A stretch of 29,636 bases of DNA from an uncultured Oscillospiraceae bacterium. GTDB taxonomy: Bacteria; Bacillota; Clostridia; Oscillospirales; Ruminococcaceae. Where the stretch lies: the NCBI GenBank assembly GCA_934486875.1, contig CAKSPU010000029.1, positions 1 to 29,636 of the forward strand, written 5' to 3'. The notes under the pieces were generated by a model. It saw only the letters and a program-made list of their open reading frames with translations. It was not told the DNA's origin and searched no databases. Below, piece after piece: positions 7,714 to 14,814 of the stretch (its first letter is position 1; the number at the start of each line of letters is the position of its first letter). The translations under genes were made by a program, and so were the position numbers.

Positions 7714-9583
7714 AACAATGAAAGCTCCTGCTGCAAAGCCTATTTTGAAATGGGCTGGCGGTAAGACGCAGATGCTTGGCGAGCTTATGCCGAGAGTTCC
7801 GAAAACATACGGCAGATATATAGAGCCTTTTTTTGGCGGCGGAGCTTTATTCTTTTCTTTGAAGCCTGATAATGCTATCATAGCCGACAGCAATCCTGAA
7901 CTGATAAATATGTATCTTCAGGTTGCACATCATGTTGATGATGTTATCGAGTGCTTGCAGAAATATGAAAATACAAGTGAGATGTTCTATGAGGTTCGTT
8001 CTCTCAATTGGCAGACACTGCCGAAAGCCGAAGCCGCTGCCAGAACAATATATCTGAATAAAACTTGTTTTAATGGCTTATACCGTGTAAACAGAAATGG
8101 ACAATTCAATACTCCGTTTGGAAAGTATAAGAATCCAAAAATATGCGATATTGACGCACTTAGTCTTGCTTCTGAAGCACTGAGAAAGGCAGATATTCTT
8201 TGCGGTGATTACACCCTTGTACTTGAACACTATGCTCAGCCAGGAGATTTTGTATTTTTGGATCCACCATATCTTCCCATATCCGAAAACTCAGATTTCA
8301 AGAGATATACCAAAGAACAGTTTTATGAGGACGATCATATTGAGCTGGCAAAGATGATCGGTACACTTCATGAACGTGGTTGTTATGTGATACTCACTAA
8401 TTCCAATCATCCTCTTGTTCATCAGCTTTATGAGCAGTATAAGATAGAGGTTATCCAGACTAAGAGACATATCTCCTGTCATGGTGATACCCGAAAGGGT
8501 GAAGATGTAATTGTTACAATACCGCCTGAAAAGAAAAAGGAGGCAAAAATCAAGCCTCTTTCCGATCAGGTATCATTATATCCACCGACACGCTTTATGG
8601 GTTCCAAGAGGAAACTGCTCGGTGAAATATTGAATGTTGCATCACGCTTTGAGTTTGATACCGTAGTTGATCTGTTCTCAGGTTCAGGAATCGTCGGATA
8701 TATGTTCAAATCTCACGGCAAAACGGTAATCAGCAACGACTATATGGCTATGTCAGCAACATTCACGAAAGCTATGGTTGAGAATAATGCTGTAACACTT
8801 CCTATGGAAGAAGCTGAAAAACTGTTGATACAGCAAGGCGAGATAGATCACTTCGTGTCTGATACATTTAAGGATTTGTATTATACCGATAAAGAAAACG
8901 AGCTGATAGATATACTGCGAACTAACATAGCTGCGATAGACGATCAGTATAAGAAAGCTATTGCAATGACAGCTCTTATCCGTGCCTGCACGAAAAAAAG
9001 ACCTCGTGGAATATTTACATATATAGGACACAGATATGATGACGGAAGAAAGGATTTGCAGAAATCTCTTTCTCAGCAGTTCCTTGAAGCGGTAGAAGCT
9101 GTAAATAATGCTGTCTTTGATAATCATAAGGATAATAAGTCTGTAAATGGCGATGCAATGGCACTTTCTGTTCCGACTCCCGATCTTGTCTATATAGATC
9201 CCCCATACTATTCGCCTTTATCGGATAATGAATATGTGCGGAGATACCACTTTATCGAAGGACTTGCCCGTGATTGGAAGGGCGTAGAAATCCAGGAACA
9301 CACCAAAACGAAGAAATTCAAATCCTATCCTACACCTTTTTCAACAAAAAGTGGCACATATGATGCTTTTGATAAGCTGTTCAGTAAATTTTCTGACAGT
9401 ATTCTGATTATATCATATTCCTCCAACAGTTTGCCTACACAGGAGGATATGGTAGCATTAATGAAGAAGTACAAGGCTAATGTTGAAGTAGTTCCCGTAG
9501 ATTATAAATATGCCTTTGGCAATCAGGCTGATGCAAAAACACATAGAAATACTGTCCAGGAATACCTTTTTGTTGGGTATTGA
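7703..9583 (+). CDS. Fused two-domain DNA adenine methyltransferase (type IIS, M.FokI-like layout)
   Basis: 626 residues holding two class-alpha N6-adenine methyltransferase domains in tandem. Domain 1 (about 12-275) resembles Dam/DpnIIA: KWAGGK at 16-21, FFGGGA at 43-48 for SAM binding and catalytic DPPY at 187-190. Domain 2 (about 290-626) has PTRFMGSKRK at its start, DLFSGSG at 323-329 and a second DPPY at 499-502. A type IIS site is asymmetric, so each strand needs its own methylation, and fusing two enzymes is a known solution (M.FokI). The Dam-like first domain and the AlwI-family partner suggest a GATC-containing site such as GGATC. That site is a prediction. ATG 7703 is used, with AAAGGA 9 bases upstream; GTG 7700 is the alternative. 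Confidence 0.9.
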   Translation: MSVKTMKAPAAKPILKWAGGKTQMLGELMPRVPKTYGRYIEPFFGGGALFFSLKPDNAIIADSNPELINMYLQVAHHVDDVIECLQKYENTSEMFYEVRSLNWQTLPKAEAAARTIYLNKTCFNGLYRVNRNGQFNTPFGKYKNPKICDIDALSLASEALRKADILCGDYTLVLEHYAQPGDFVFLDPPYLPISENSDFKRYTKEQFYEDDHIELAKMIGTLHERGCYVILTNSNHPLVHQLYEQYKIEVIQTKRHISCHGDTRKGEDVIVTIPPEKKKEAKIKPLSDQVSLYPPTRFMGSKRKLLGEILNVASRFEFDTVVDLFSGSGIVGYMFKSHGKTVISNDYMAMSATFTKAMVENNAVTLPMEEAEKLLIQQGEIDHFVSDTFKDLYYTDKENELIDILRTNIAAIDDQYKKAIAMTALIRACTKKRPRGIFTYIGHRYDDGRKDLQKSLSQQFLEAVEAVNNAVFDNHKDNKSVNGDAMALSVPTPDLVYIDPPYYSPLSDNEYVRRYHFIEGLARDWKGVEIQEHTKTKKFKSYPTPFSTKSGTYDAFDKLFSKFSDSILIISYSSNSLPTQEDMVALMKKYKANVEVVPVDYKYAFGNQADAKTHRNTVQEYLFVGY

Positions 9584-9597
9584 TAGGAGAATATATT

Positions 9598-11304
9598 ATG
9601 GAAGAAAATATTAAGATTTGGCTTGTTGGCAACACAGGTTTGAGAAATCCTAACAGAATACAGGAAGGCCTTACAGTATACGCCAAATCTGCCTTTGTCG
9701 GCAAGCTACACGGCAGGGAAAACGAAATAGGTTTTATGAATCTTCTGAATAAGGAAGGCATTATTCAGAACGAAAGTGGTAAAGACGAATCAGGCAGTCA
9801 TGCTCGTAAGTGGCGTTTGATGTTTGCTAAGAACGGATATATCTATCCCCAGGTAAGCAAGAAATACGGCAATCAGGGCGATCTCGGAGCTATGGACGAT
9901 ATAACTCCGTTCGGCAGAACATTCCTTAAAGCAGATACTTTTCCTGCGGTTCAGGAGTGTTTCCTCAGAGCTATGAGCGTTGAGCAGTTCCCGATGCCCG
10001 AAGGCGAAGAATTTTTCTCTCCGCTCCGCTGGATGCTCGCTATCATGTTAGAGTTAGAAAAGCAGACAGGCTCTACGGAAATGAGCCGTATTGAGTTTGC
10101 CTTGTGGGGACACACAACTAATCCAAGCTATGATCTCTACGAAGTTGTAGAGCATATTCTTGATCTTAGACAGCGCAGAGCAAAAGCTCCTGCAAAGCGT
10201 ACCTTTGATAAGAATGAGATCAAAGAACGTGGCAGACATTACGACAAAAAAGCTGACAACTTTCTTGATTATAGCGATATGAATATGCGTTATCTGCGTA
10301 TATCGGGAATGTTTCAGCGTAAGGGCAGAGGTATTATGATTATACCTGCGAAACACCTGCTTGCAGAGAAACTCGCTAAAAGTACAGCAACATCAGAACC
10401 GCTTATGGAAGCATATAAAAAGCTTTGTTCTGGTGCTCCACTGCCGACGGATAACATCGATGTAGCTAAAACTCTACTTGAAGATCTCAAAAAGCAGATG
10501 AAGAAACGGCATATTGTATACGATATTTCTGATCTTTCGCTTAACACTTCTGCCGAGATCAATATTGCAAGACAGCGTTTGGAAGATACACTTGCCAAAA
10601 CAAACGAAATACAGTACGCTAACGATCAGCGTAACCAGTGGAAAGAAATAGCCGATTATATGTCGCTATTGATAAAAGGTGGTGGAAAGCTCGTCTACGA
10701 TGAAGATAACGCTATTGAAATACCGAAAGACGAAACTCCTGCATATTTTGAGTGGACACTTTGGAGAGCTGCACTTGCGATAGATCATATGATAAACAAG
10801 CCGTATGAGGTTCGTGGATTCAGACTTGACTCCGACTTTTTGCCAGTAACCGCGGCAGGCGGAGGAAAAGGCGATCTATACTGTGAATTTGAGGATTTTA
10901 TGATCTTGACTGAAGTAACAATGTCCACATCTTCAAGGCAGGAGGCAATGGAGGGCGAGCCAGTCCGCCGTCATGTATCCGATGCAATATTGAATTATGA
11001 TAAGCCCGTTTATGGTCTTTTCCTTGCTATCAAAATTGACACCAACACCGCTGAAACATTCCGTCACGGTATTTGGTATGCCAAAGGTGATGTTAAGCAG
11101 CGCCTTGATATTGTTCCGCTTTCATTGGAGCAGTTCCGTAGGCATTTTGTTTCAATGTTCGATGGCAAGCAGGCTCGTCCTGAACATCTGAGAGATTTGA
11201 TACTCCAGTGTGAGACGGAGCGTGATAATTTGGAGGCTCCTGCGTGGATGAGGTATATAGAAACCGTGGTAGTTGAGAGATCGAGTATGGTTTGTGGGAG
11301 ATGA
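9598..11304 (+). CDS. AlwI-family type IIS restriction endonuclease
   Basis: 568 residues. The N-terminus (IWLVGNTGLRNPNRIQEGL, then the KLHGRENEIGF segment) has the look of the AlwI family, which includes AlwI and the BstNBI/BspD6I nickase group. A PD-(D/E)xK-like nuclease core lies near the C-terminus. Asp426 in GGGKGDLY, Glu439 in ILTEVT and Glu452 in AMEGEP are spaced 13 and 13 residues apart, with Glu385 upstream; as I recall, this matches the spacing of the active-site acids in BspD6I. It should cut a few bases outside an asymmetric site such as GGATC. AGGAG precedes ATG 9598 by 8 bases; the TTG at 9580 overlapping the methyltransferase stop is less likely. It lies 14 bases behind the methyltransferase in one operon. 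Confidence 0.88.
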   Translation: MEENIKIWLVGNTGLRNPNRIQEGLTVYAKSAFVGKLHGRENEIGFMNLLNKEGIIQNESGKDESGSHARKWRLMFAKNGYIYPQVSKKYGNQGDLGAMDDITPFGRTFLKADTFPAVQECFLRAMSVEQFPMPEGEEFFSPLRWMLAIMLELEKQTGSTEMSRIEFALWGHTTNPSYDLYEVVEHILDLRQRRAKAPAKRTFDKNEIKERGRHYDKKADNFLDYSDMNMRYLRISGMFQRKGRGIMIIPAKHLLAEKLAKSTATSEPLMEAYKKLCSGAPLPTDNIDVAKTLLEDLKKQMKKRHIVYDISDLSLNTSAEINIARQRLEDTLAKTNEIQYANDQRNQWKEIADYMSLLIKGGGKLVYDEDNAIEIPKDETPAYFEWTLWRAALAIDHMINKPYEVRGFRLDSDFLPVTAAGGGKGDLYCEFEDFMILTEVTMSTSSRQEAMEGEPVRRHVSDAILNYDKPVYGLFLAIKIDTNTAETFRHGIWYAKGDVKQRLDIVPLSLEQFRRHFVSMFDGKQARPEHLRDLILQCETERDNLEAPAWMRYIETVVVERSSMVCGR

Positions 11305-11311
11305 TTGATTT

Positions 11312-11902
11312 ATGAGTAAAATATTTGAACAAGGTGCTTTCAGCAGGTATTCTAAGAGATCTTTGGAAAATGCTACTTCCCCAATATTAGAACACTCTCA
11401 GTTTTCAGCAAAAACTACAGTATTTATATCGCATAGACATGATGATCTCGAAGATTTACAGGGAGTATTGGGATTTTTAGAAGATGAATATAAAGTAAAA
11501 GTATATATTGATAGCAAAGATTCTTCTATGCCGATAACAACGTCAGCAGAAACAGCGATTAATCTTAAGGATAGAATTCGGGAATGTGATAGATTTATTC
11601 TCCTTGCAACAAATGGTGCGATTGAATCAAAATGGTGTAATTGGGAATTAGGATTTGGAGATGCAAATAAATATCCAGATAAGATTGCAATTTTTCCATT
11701 GAAGCCAAAAGGGACATACGATTTTCAGTACAAAGGAAACGAGTATATGCGAATATACCCATACATTGAATTTTCTGACGGAACTGAAAAATATAGTAAT
11801 GGGCAACAAATTACAAGGGGATACTATGTGGTTACGCCTAAAGATGGAAAAAATATATACTGTTCTTTGAAACAGTGGCTGTCTAAAGGTAGTATTTATT
11901 AA
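11312..11902 (+). CDS. TIR-domain protein of the Thoeris locus (classical TIR_2 type)
   Basis: 196 residues. After a 34-residue leader, the TIR domain runs from KTTVFISHRHDDLEDLQGVL through VYIDSKD and CDRFILLATN to KWCNWELGFGD, whose Glu112 is in the usual catalytic position of TIR NAD-consuming enzymes. It is different in sequence from the two ThsB proteins nearby. It starts 7 bases after the endonuclease stop with GGGAG 10 bases upstream, so it may be read from the restriction operon. A phage-sensing role that produces a cyclic ADP-ribose signal for ThsA is inferred from the adjacent genes. A standalone TIR effector is the alternative. Confidence 0.82.
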   Translation: MSKIFEQGAFSRYSKRSLENATSPILEHSQFSAKTTVFISHRHDDLEDLQGVLGFLEDEYKVKVYIDSKDSSMPITTSAETAINLKDRIRECDRFILLATNGAIESKWCNWELGFGDANKYPDKIAIFPLKPKGTYDFQYKGNEYMRIYPYIEFSDGTEKYSNGQQITRGYYVVTPKDGKNIYCSLKQWLSKGSIY

Positions 11903-11914
11903 GGAGGATTTGAT

Positions 11915-12406
11915 ATGGCACGTAGAGTCTTTTTCAGTTTTCATTATGATAATGACATCAATAGATCTATGACGGTTAGAAATAGCTGGGTTACACAAGG
12001 TAAAGAAGCTGCTGGATTTGTTGATAAAGCTGAATTTGAAAAAATAAAGCGTACAGGAAAAATAGCGGTTCATAACTGGATTGACAGCCAGCTGAATGGT
12101 ACATCTGTAACTGTGGTTTTGATTGGAAGTGACACTTTGAATCGTCCGTTTGTACAGTATGAAATATGTGAAAGCCTAAAAAGAGGCAACGGCGTTATAG
12201 GCGTTTATATTCATAACATCAAAGATATGATCACACAAAAAGGCTCCGTGAAAGGAAATTCACATACGGTTATAGGATATTATTCAGATGGGTCTCCTGC
12301 ATACTTTGATAACGTATGTGATGGACTATATGACTATATCGAGCAAGATGGTTATAACAATCTTGGAAGTTGGATTGAAACAGCTGCAAAAGCACATAAT
12401 AAATAA
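11915..12406 (+). CDS. thsB: ThsB, TIR-like Thoeris sensor/cyclase (DUF1863, MTH538 fold)
   Basis: 163 residues closely following ThsB. RRVFFSFHYDNDINRSMTVR opens the fold, then NSWVT, KIAVHNWIDSQLNGTSVTVV and VQYEICESLKRGNGVIGVYI, with the catalytic-position Glu83 in QYEI. In Thoeris, ThsB detects phage infection and converts NAD+ to a cyclic ADP-ribose isomer that activates ThsA. A strong AAGGAGG precedes the ATG, 12 bases after the upstream TIR gene. The C-terminal tail (about 135-163) goes beyond the core domain. Low GC compared with guaA and the right-hand chromosome. Confidence 0.9.
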   Translation: MARRVFFSFHYDNDINRSMTVRNSWVTQGKEAAGFVDKAEFEKIKRTGKIAVHNWIDSQLNGTSVTVVLIGSDTLNRPFVQYEICESLKRGNGVIGVYIHNIKDMITQKGSVKGNSHTVIGYYSDGSPAYFDNVCDGLYDYIEQDGYNNLGSWIETAAKAHNK

Positions 12407-12420
12407 CACAGGAGGTTGTT

Positions 12421-13218
12421 ATGGCAGTTACAAAAGAAGAACTTATACGAGAGTATACAAGGGCTATTCAGGAAGGTAATGCTGCTATATTTGCTGGAGC
12501 AGGATTATCAAGACCTTCCGGATTTGTGGATTGGAAAGGTCTTCTCAAACCACTTGCATCGGATATTAAACTTGATATTGACAAAGAACATGATCTGTTG
12601 TCGGTTGCCCAGTACTATAGAAATCAAAGAAGAACTCGATCTGGTATTAATCAAGCAATTATGGATGCTTTTTCAAAAGATGTAGCTACTAATGAAAACG
12701 CACAGATTATCACAAGATTACCAATATTTACTTATTGGACAACTAATTACGATGATGTAATTGAAAATGGAATAAAAGAAGCAAATAGAAATCCTGATGT
12801 AAAGTATGAATCTGACCAGCTTTCTGTAATGAAAAGAGATCGTGATGCAATAGTTTATAAAATGCACGGAGATGTTAATCATCCTGCTAATGCTGTGCTT
12901 ACAAAAGAAGATTATGAATTATACGAATATCGCAGACCATTATTCAGAACTGCATTAAAAGGAGATTTAGTTTCTAAAGTATTCCTTTTTATAGGGTTCA
13001 GTTTTGAAGATCCCAATCTTGATTATATCCTAAGTCAAATTCATTCTCTGCTTGGTGAAAATGTTCACGATCATTACTGTTTTTTTAAGCGTGTACAAGA
13101 GAAAGACTATTCTGATCTGAAAGAATATAGTTATGATAGAGCAAAGCAGGATATGCAGGAAGAAAATCTTCGCATTATGGCATCCAAACTGTCTTTGTGG
13201 ATGATTACATGGAAATAA
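12421..13218 (+). CDS. thsA: ThsA N-terminal part: SIR2 NADase domain, truncated by a frameshift
   Basis: 265 residues, of which about 250 are SIR2 domain: AAIFAGAGLS nucleotide loop at about 21-30, TYWTTNYDD with Asn109, and YKMHGDV with His149. These match the catalytic Asn and His of Bacillus ThsA (N112, H152) with a constant offset of 3. The last 14 residues (IMASKLSLWMITWK) are not ThsA-like. The other frame over the same bases reads HYGIQTVFVDDY and runs into the SLOG domain. One missing base near 13172 would join both parts into about 474 residues, the normal ThsA size. As sequenced, the NADase would be made without its sensor domain and would probably be unregulated or inactive. GGAGG precedes ATG 12421. 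Confidence 0.87.
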   Translation: MAVTKEELIREYTRAIQEGNAAIFAGAGLSRPSGFVDWKGLLKPLASDIKLDIDKEHDLLSVAQYYRNQRRTRSGINQAIMDAFSKDVATNENAQIITRLPIFTYWTTNYDDVIENGIKEANRNPDVKYESDQLSVMKRDRDAIVYKMHGDVNHPANAVLTKEDYELYEYRRPLFRTALKGDLVSKVFLFIGFSFEDPNLDYILSQIHSLLGENVHDHYCFFKRVQEKDYSDLKEYSYDRAKQDMQEENLRIMASKLSLWMITWK

Positions 13219-13844
13219 CAGTGATTCTTCATGAAATTGAAAGAGTATCCAAGATGAAGAATATTTTTATTTCTGGAAGTACTGAAGAATACTCCTTGCC
13301 GTGGAATCAAGTAAGTGCTGAAGAATTAGCTGGAAAATTATCCGGAGAGTTAGTTAAGCAAAATTGTAGAATTACTTCCGGATTTGGACTTGGAATTGGA
13401 TCAGCTGTTATTAACGGAGCATTAGATGTGATATACGCTGAGAAGTATAGGCACATTGATGAGCATCTGTGCCTTCGCCCGTTTCCTCAAAATATTAGTG
13501 ATCCAACTGAGCGAGCTGATAAGTGGAAAAAGTATAGAGAAGAGATGTTAGCGGAGACAGGAGTATCAATCTTTATATTTGGAAATAAAAAAGATGCAAA
13601 AACTGGAAGCATAATTGAAGCTGACGGATGTATGAAAGAATTTGAAATTGCAAAATCAAAAGGAAATATTATTATTCCAATTGGTTCTACCGGGTACGCA
13701 GCTAAGACCATTTTAGAGAACGTAAAAAAAGATATGGTTAACTATCATTATTTGTCAAAATACATTGATATATTAGAAACAGAAACTGATATAAGCAAAT
13801 TAATACGATGCGTGATAGAGATAATACAGACTAACCTATATTAA
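13197..13844 (+). CDS. thsA: ThsA C-terminal part: SLOG signal-binding domain in the shifted frame
   Basis: About 200 residues of SLOG (STALD) domain: NIFISGSTEEYSLPW, RITSGFGLGIGSAVINGALD, a CLRPFPQ strand, YREEMLAETGVSIFIFGNKKD and a C-terminal EFEIAKSKGNIIIPIG. In Thoeris this domain binds the cyclic ADP-ribose signal made by ThsB and releases SIR2 activity. The frame opens upstream of the GTG at 13197 with ThsA-like sequence, so this is the rest of one interrupted gene rather than a separate one. No ribosome-binding site precedes GTG 13197, ATG 13209 or ATG 13254, so independent translation is doubtful. Confidence 0.82.
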   Translation: MDDYMEITVILHEIERVSKMKNIFISGSTEEYSLPWNQVSAEELAGKLSGELVKQNCRITSGFGLGIGSAVINGALDVIYAEKYRHIDEHLCLRPFPQNISDPTERADKWKKYREEMLAETGVSIFIFGNKKDAKTGSIIEADGCMKEFEIAKSKGNIIIPIGSTGYAAKTILENVKKDMVNYHYLSKYIDILETETDISKLIRCVIEIIQTNLY

Positions 13845-13858
13845 GGAGTGAGTTTTCG

Positions 13859-14425
13859 ATGGGCAGAAAGATATTCGTCTCATACAAGTATAAAGACAGC
13901 GATGTAGAAGAATTGTCAGGAGTCACCTCGCCAACTTGGCCATGTGACTATGTGAACTATATTAAAGATACTATTTTGGATGATGATGACATCTATAAGG
14001 GTGAGAATAGTGATGAAGATATTTCTTCTTGGGATGAAGATGATATATGGGATCACCTAAAAGATAAGATTTATGATAGTACGATTACGATAGTTCTTAT
14101 TTCGCCTAATATGAAAGAGCCTAGGAAATGGCAGAGATCACAGTGGATTCCTTGGGAAATATCATATTCTCTCAGGGAAACAACAAGAAACGACAGAACA
14201 AGTCATAATAACGCTATACTTGCAGTGATTCTCCCAAATAAAAAAGGTTCATATGATTACTACGACAAAGACGATTTGTTTCCAATATTAAAAGATAATA
14301 TAGATAATGGTTATATATATGTCGTTACATGGGAGGATTTTAAAAAGTATCCTAACGCAGATATCAGTCAGGCATTTGACTATCGAGATCAAACTCCGTC
14401 ATACAAAATAAAAAAATCACTTTAA
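13859..14425 (+). CDS. Second ThsB-type TIR-like protein
   Basis: 188 residues of the DUF1863/MTH538 TIR-like fold. RKIFVSYKYKDSDV opens it; then an Asp/Glu-rich insert at about 40-63 (DDDDIYKG, SSWDEDDIW), STITIVLISPNMKEPRKWQR and PWEISYSLRE with Glu100 in the catalytic position. This is a longer sub-type than the ThsB at 11915. It ends a run of four Thoeris ORFs with gaps of 12-14 bases and has AAGGAG before its ATG. Thoeris loci with several divergent ThsB proteins, each for different phages, are known. I infer this is a second sensor. No terminator is visible right after it. Confidence 0.85.
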   Translation: MGRKIFVSYKYKDSDVEELSGVTSPTWPCDYVNYIKDTILDDDDIYKGENSDEDISSWDEDDIWDHLKDKIYDSTITIVLISPNMKEPRKWQRSQWIPWEISYSLRETTRNDRTSHNNAILAVILPNKKGSYDYYDKDDLFPILKDNIDNGYIYVVTWEDFKKYPNADISQAFDYRDQTPSYKIKKSL

Positions 14426-14438
14426 TACAATTAACTAC

Positions 14439-14467
14439 TTGACAGTTCCTCCAACCTGCGCTATAAT
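14439..14467 (+). promoter_or_regulatory. Orphan consensus promoter near the right end of the element
   Basis: A perfect TTGACA (14439-14444), a 17-base spacer and a perfect TATAAT (14462-14467), with no gene after it. The transcript would run through the right end and attR and stop at the terminator at 14681-14721, about 245 bases. It could be a remnant of a lost gene, or make a small RNA. In the excised circle it would read across attP into the antisense strand of the XRE gene. Confidence 0.7.
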
Positions 14468-14653
14468 ACCAAATAAGGAGCAAGCCACCAGGCACACATT
14501 GCCTCCACAAGTTGCACAGCTCATTATCAAACGTGCTAACAAAATGATAACGGAGCATCAGCAGCCAAGTACAATACAGAACAAAATGTATAATTGAGAT
14601 ACCACAGCTTAAATCTCCTAAACAAAATTGTTTAACATAGAAGGCGATTTGAG
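14468..14653 (+). other. Non-coding right end of the element
   Basis: No convincing ORF; only a 17-codon frame at 14544 without a ribosome-binding site. It holds a short AGGC/GCCT hairpin, the TTATCA/TGATAA inverted repeat at 14524-14550 and the CTAAACA/TGTTTAA palindrome at 14618-14635, which repeats the operator half-site found at the left end. Confidence 0.5.
14618..14635. promoter_or_regulatory. Palindromic operator-like site, same half-site as the XRE control region
   Basis: CTAAACA and TGTTTAA face each other across 4 bases. The half-site matches the cluster at 2502-2610. It lies 18 bases from attR, so the repressor may also bind here. Inference. Confidence 0.45.
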
Positions 14654-14666
14654 GAGTGGGAATAAT
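14654..14666 (+). repeat. attR core, direct repeat copy 2
   Basis: Exact copy of the 13 bases at 1833-1845. The bases to its right lead into a strong terminator, as expected for the former guaA downstream region. Confidence 0.85.
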
Positions 14667-14680
14667 TACCCGATATAGAT

Positions 14681-14721
14681 AAAGAGCTATCCGATCTATT
14701 TCAGAGCGGATAGCTCTTTTT
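14681..14721 (+). terminator. Strong terminator, probably the original guaA terminator
   Basis: AAAGAGCTATCCG pairs perfectly with CGGATAGCTCTTT around a 13-base loop and ends in a T run. If the element is removed by joining the two att copies, this terminator falls 36 bases after the guaA stop. Confidence 0.85.
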
Positions 14722-14814
14722 GCAATGCCTGCATCATCAGCTGTAACGATATTTACACAGCTAAAATGATATAATTATAAAAATAAGTTTTAACTGTGAA
14801 AGGGGAAAGGAAAA

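Larger units (their letters stand above)
1833..14666. mobile_element. Integrative and mobilizable element in the guaA 3' end, carrying restriction-modification and Thoeris defence
   Basis: GAGTGGGAATAAT occurs at 1833-1845 (overlapping the guaA stop) and at 14654-14666, giving an element of about 12.8 kb. Inside, next to the left boundary, are an XRE repressor, an excisionase-like protein and a tyrosine integrase. MobC-like, RepA-like, MobV relaxase and TnpV-like genes follow, then defence cargo. No type IV secretion genes are present, so it can at best be mobilized by another conjugative element. Joining the outer flanks restores guaA followed 36 bases later by a strong terminator, which supports these exact ends. 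The relaxase frameshift may have reduced its mobility. Confidence 0.88.

Noticed and set aside
14544..14597. 17-codon ORF after the orphan promoter
   Set aside because: No ribosome-binding site and no recognisable sequence.
14752..14775. TTTACA/TATAAT promoter for the Cys-rich gene
   Set aside because: The spacer is only 12 bases; the TATAAT alone may be real but the -35 is not supported.
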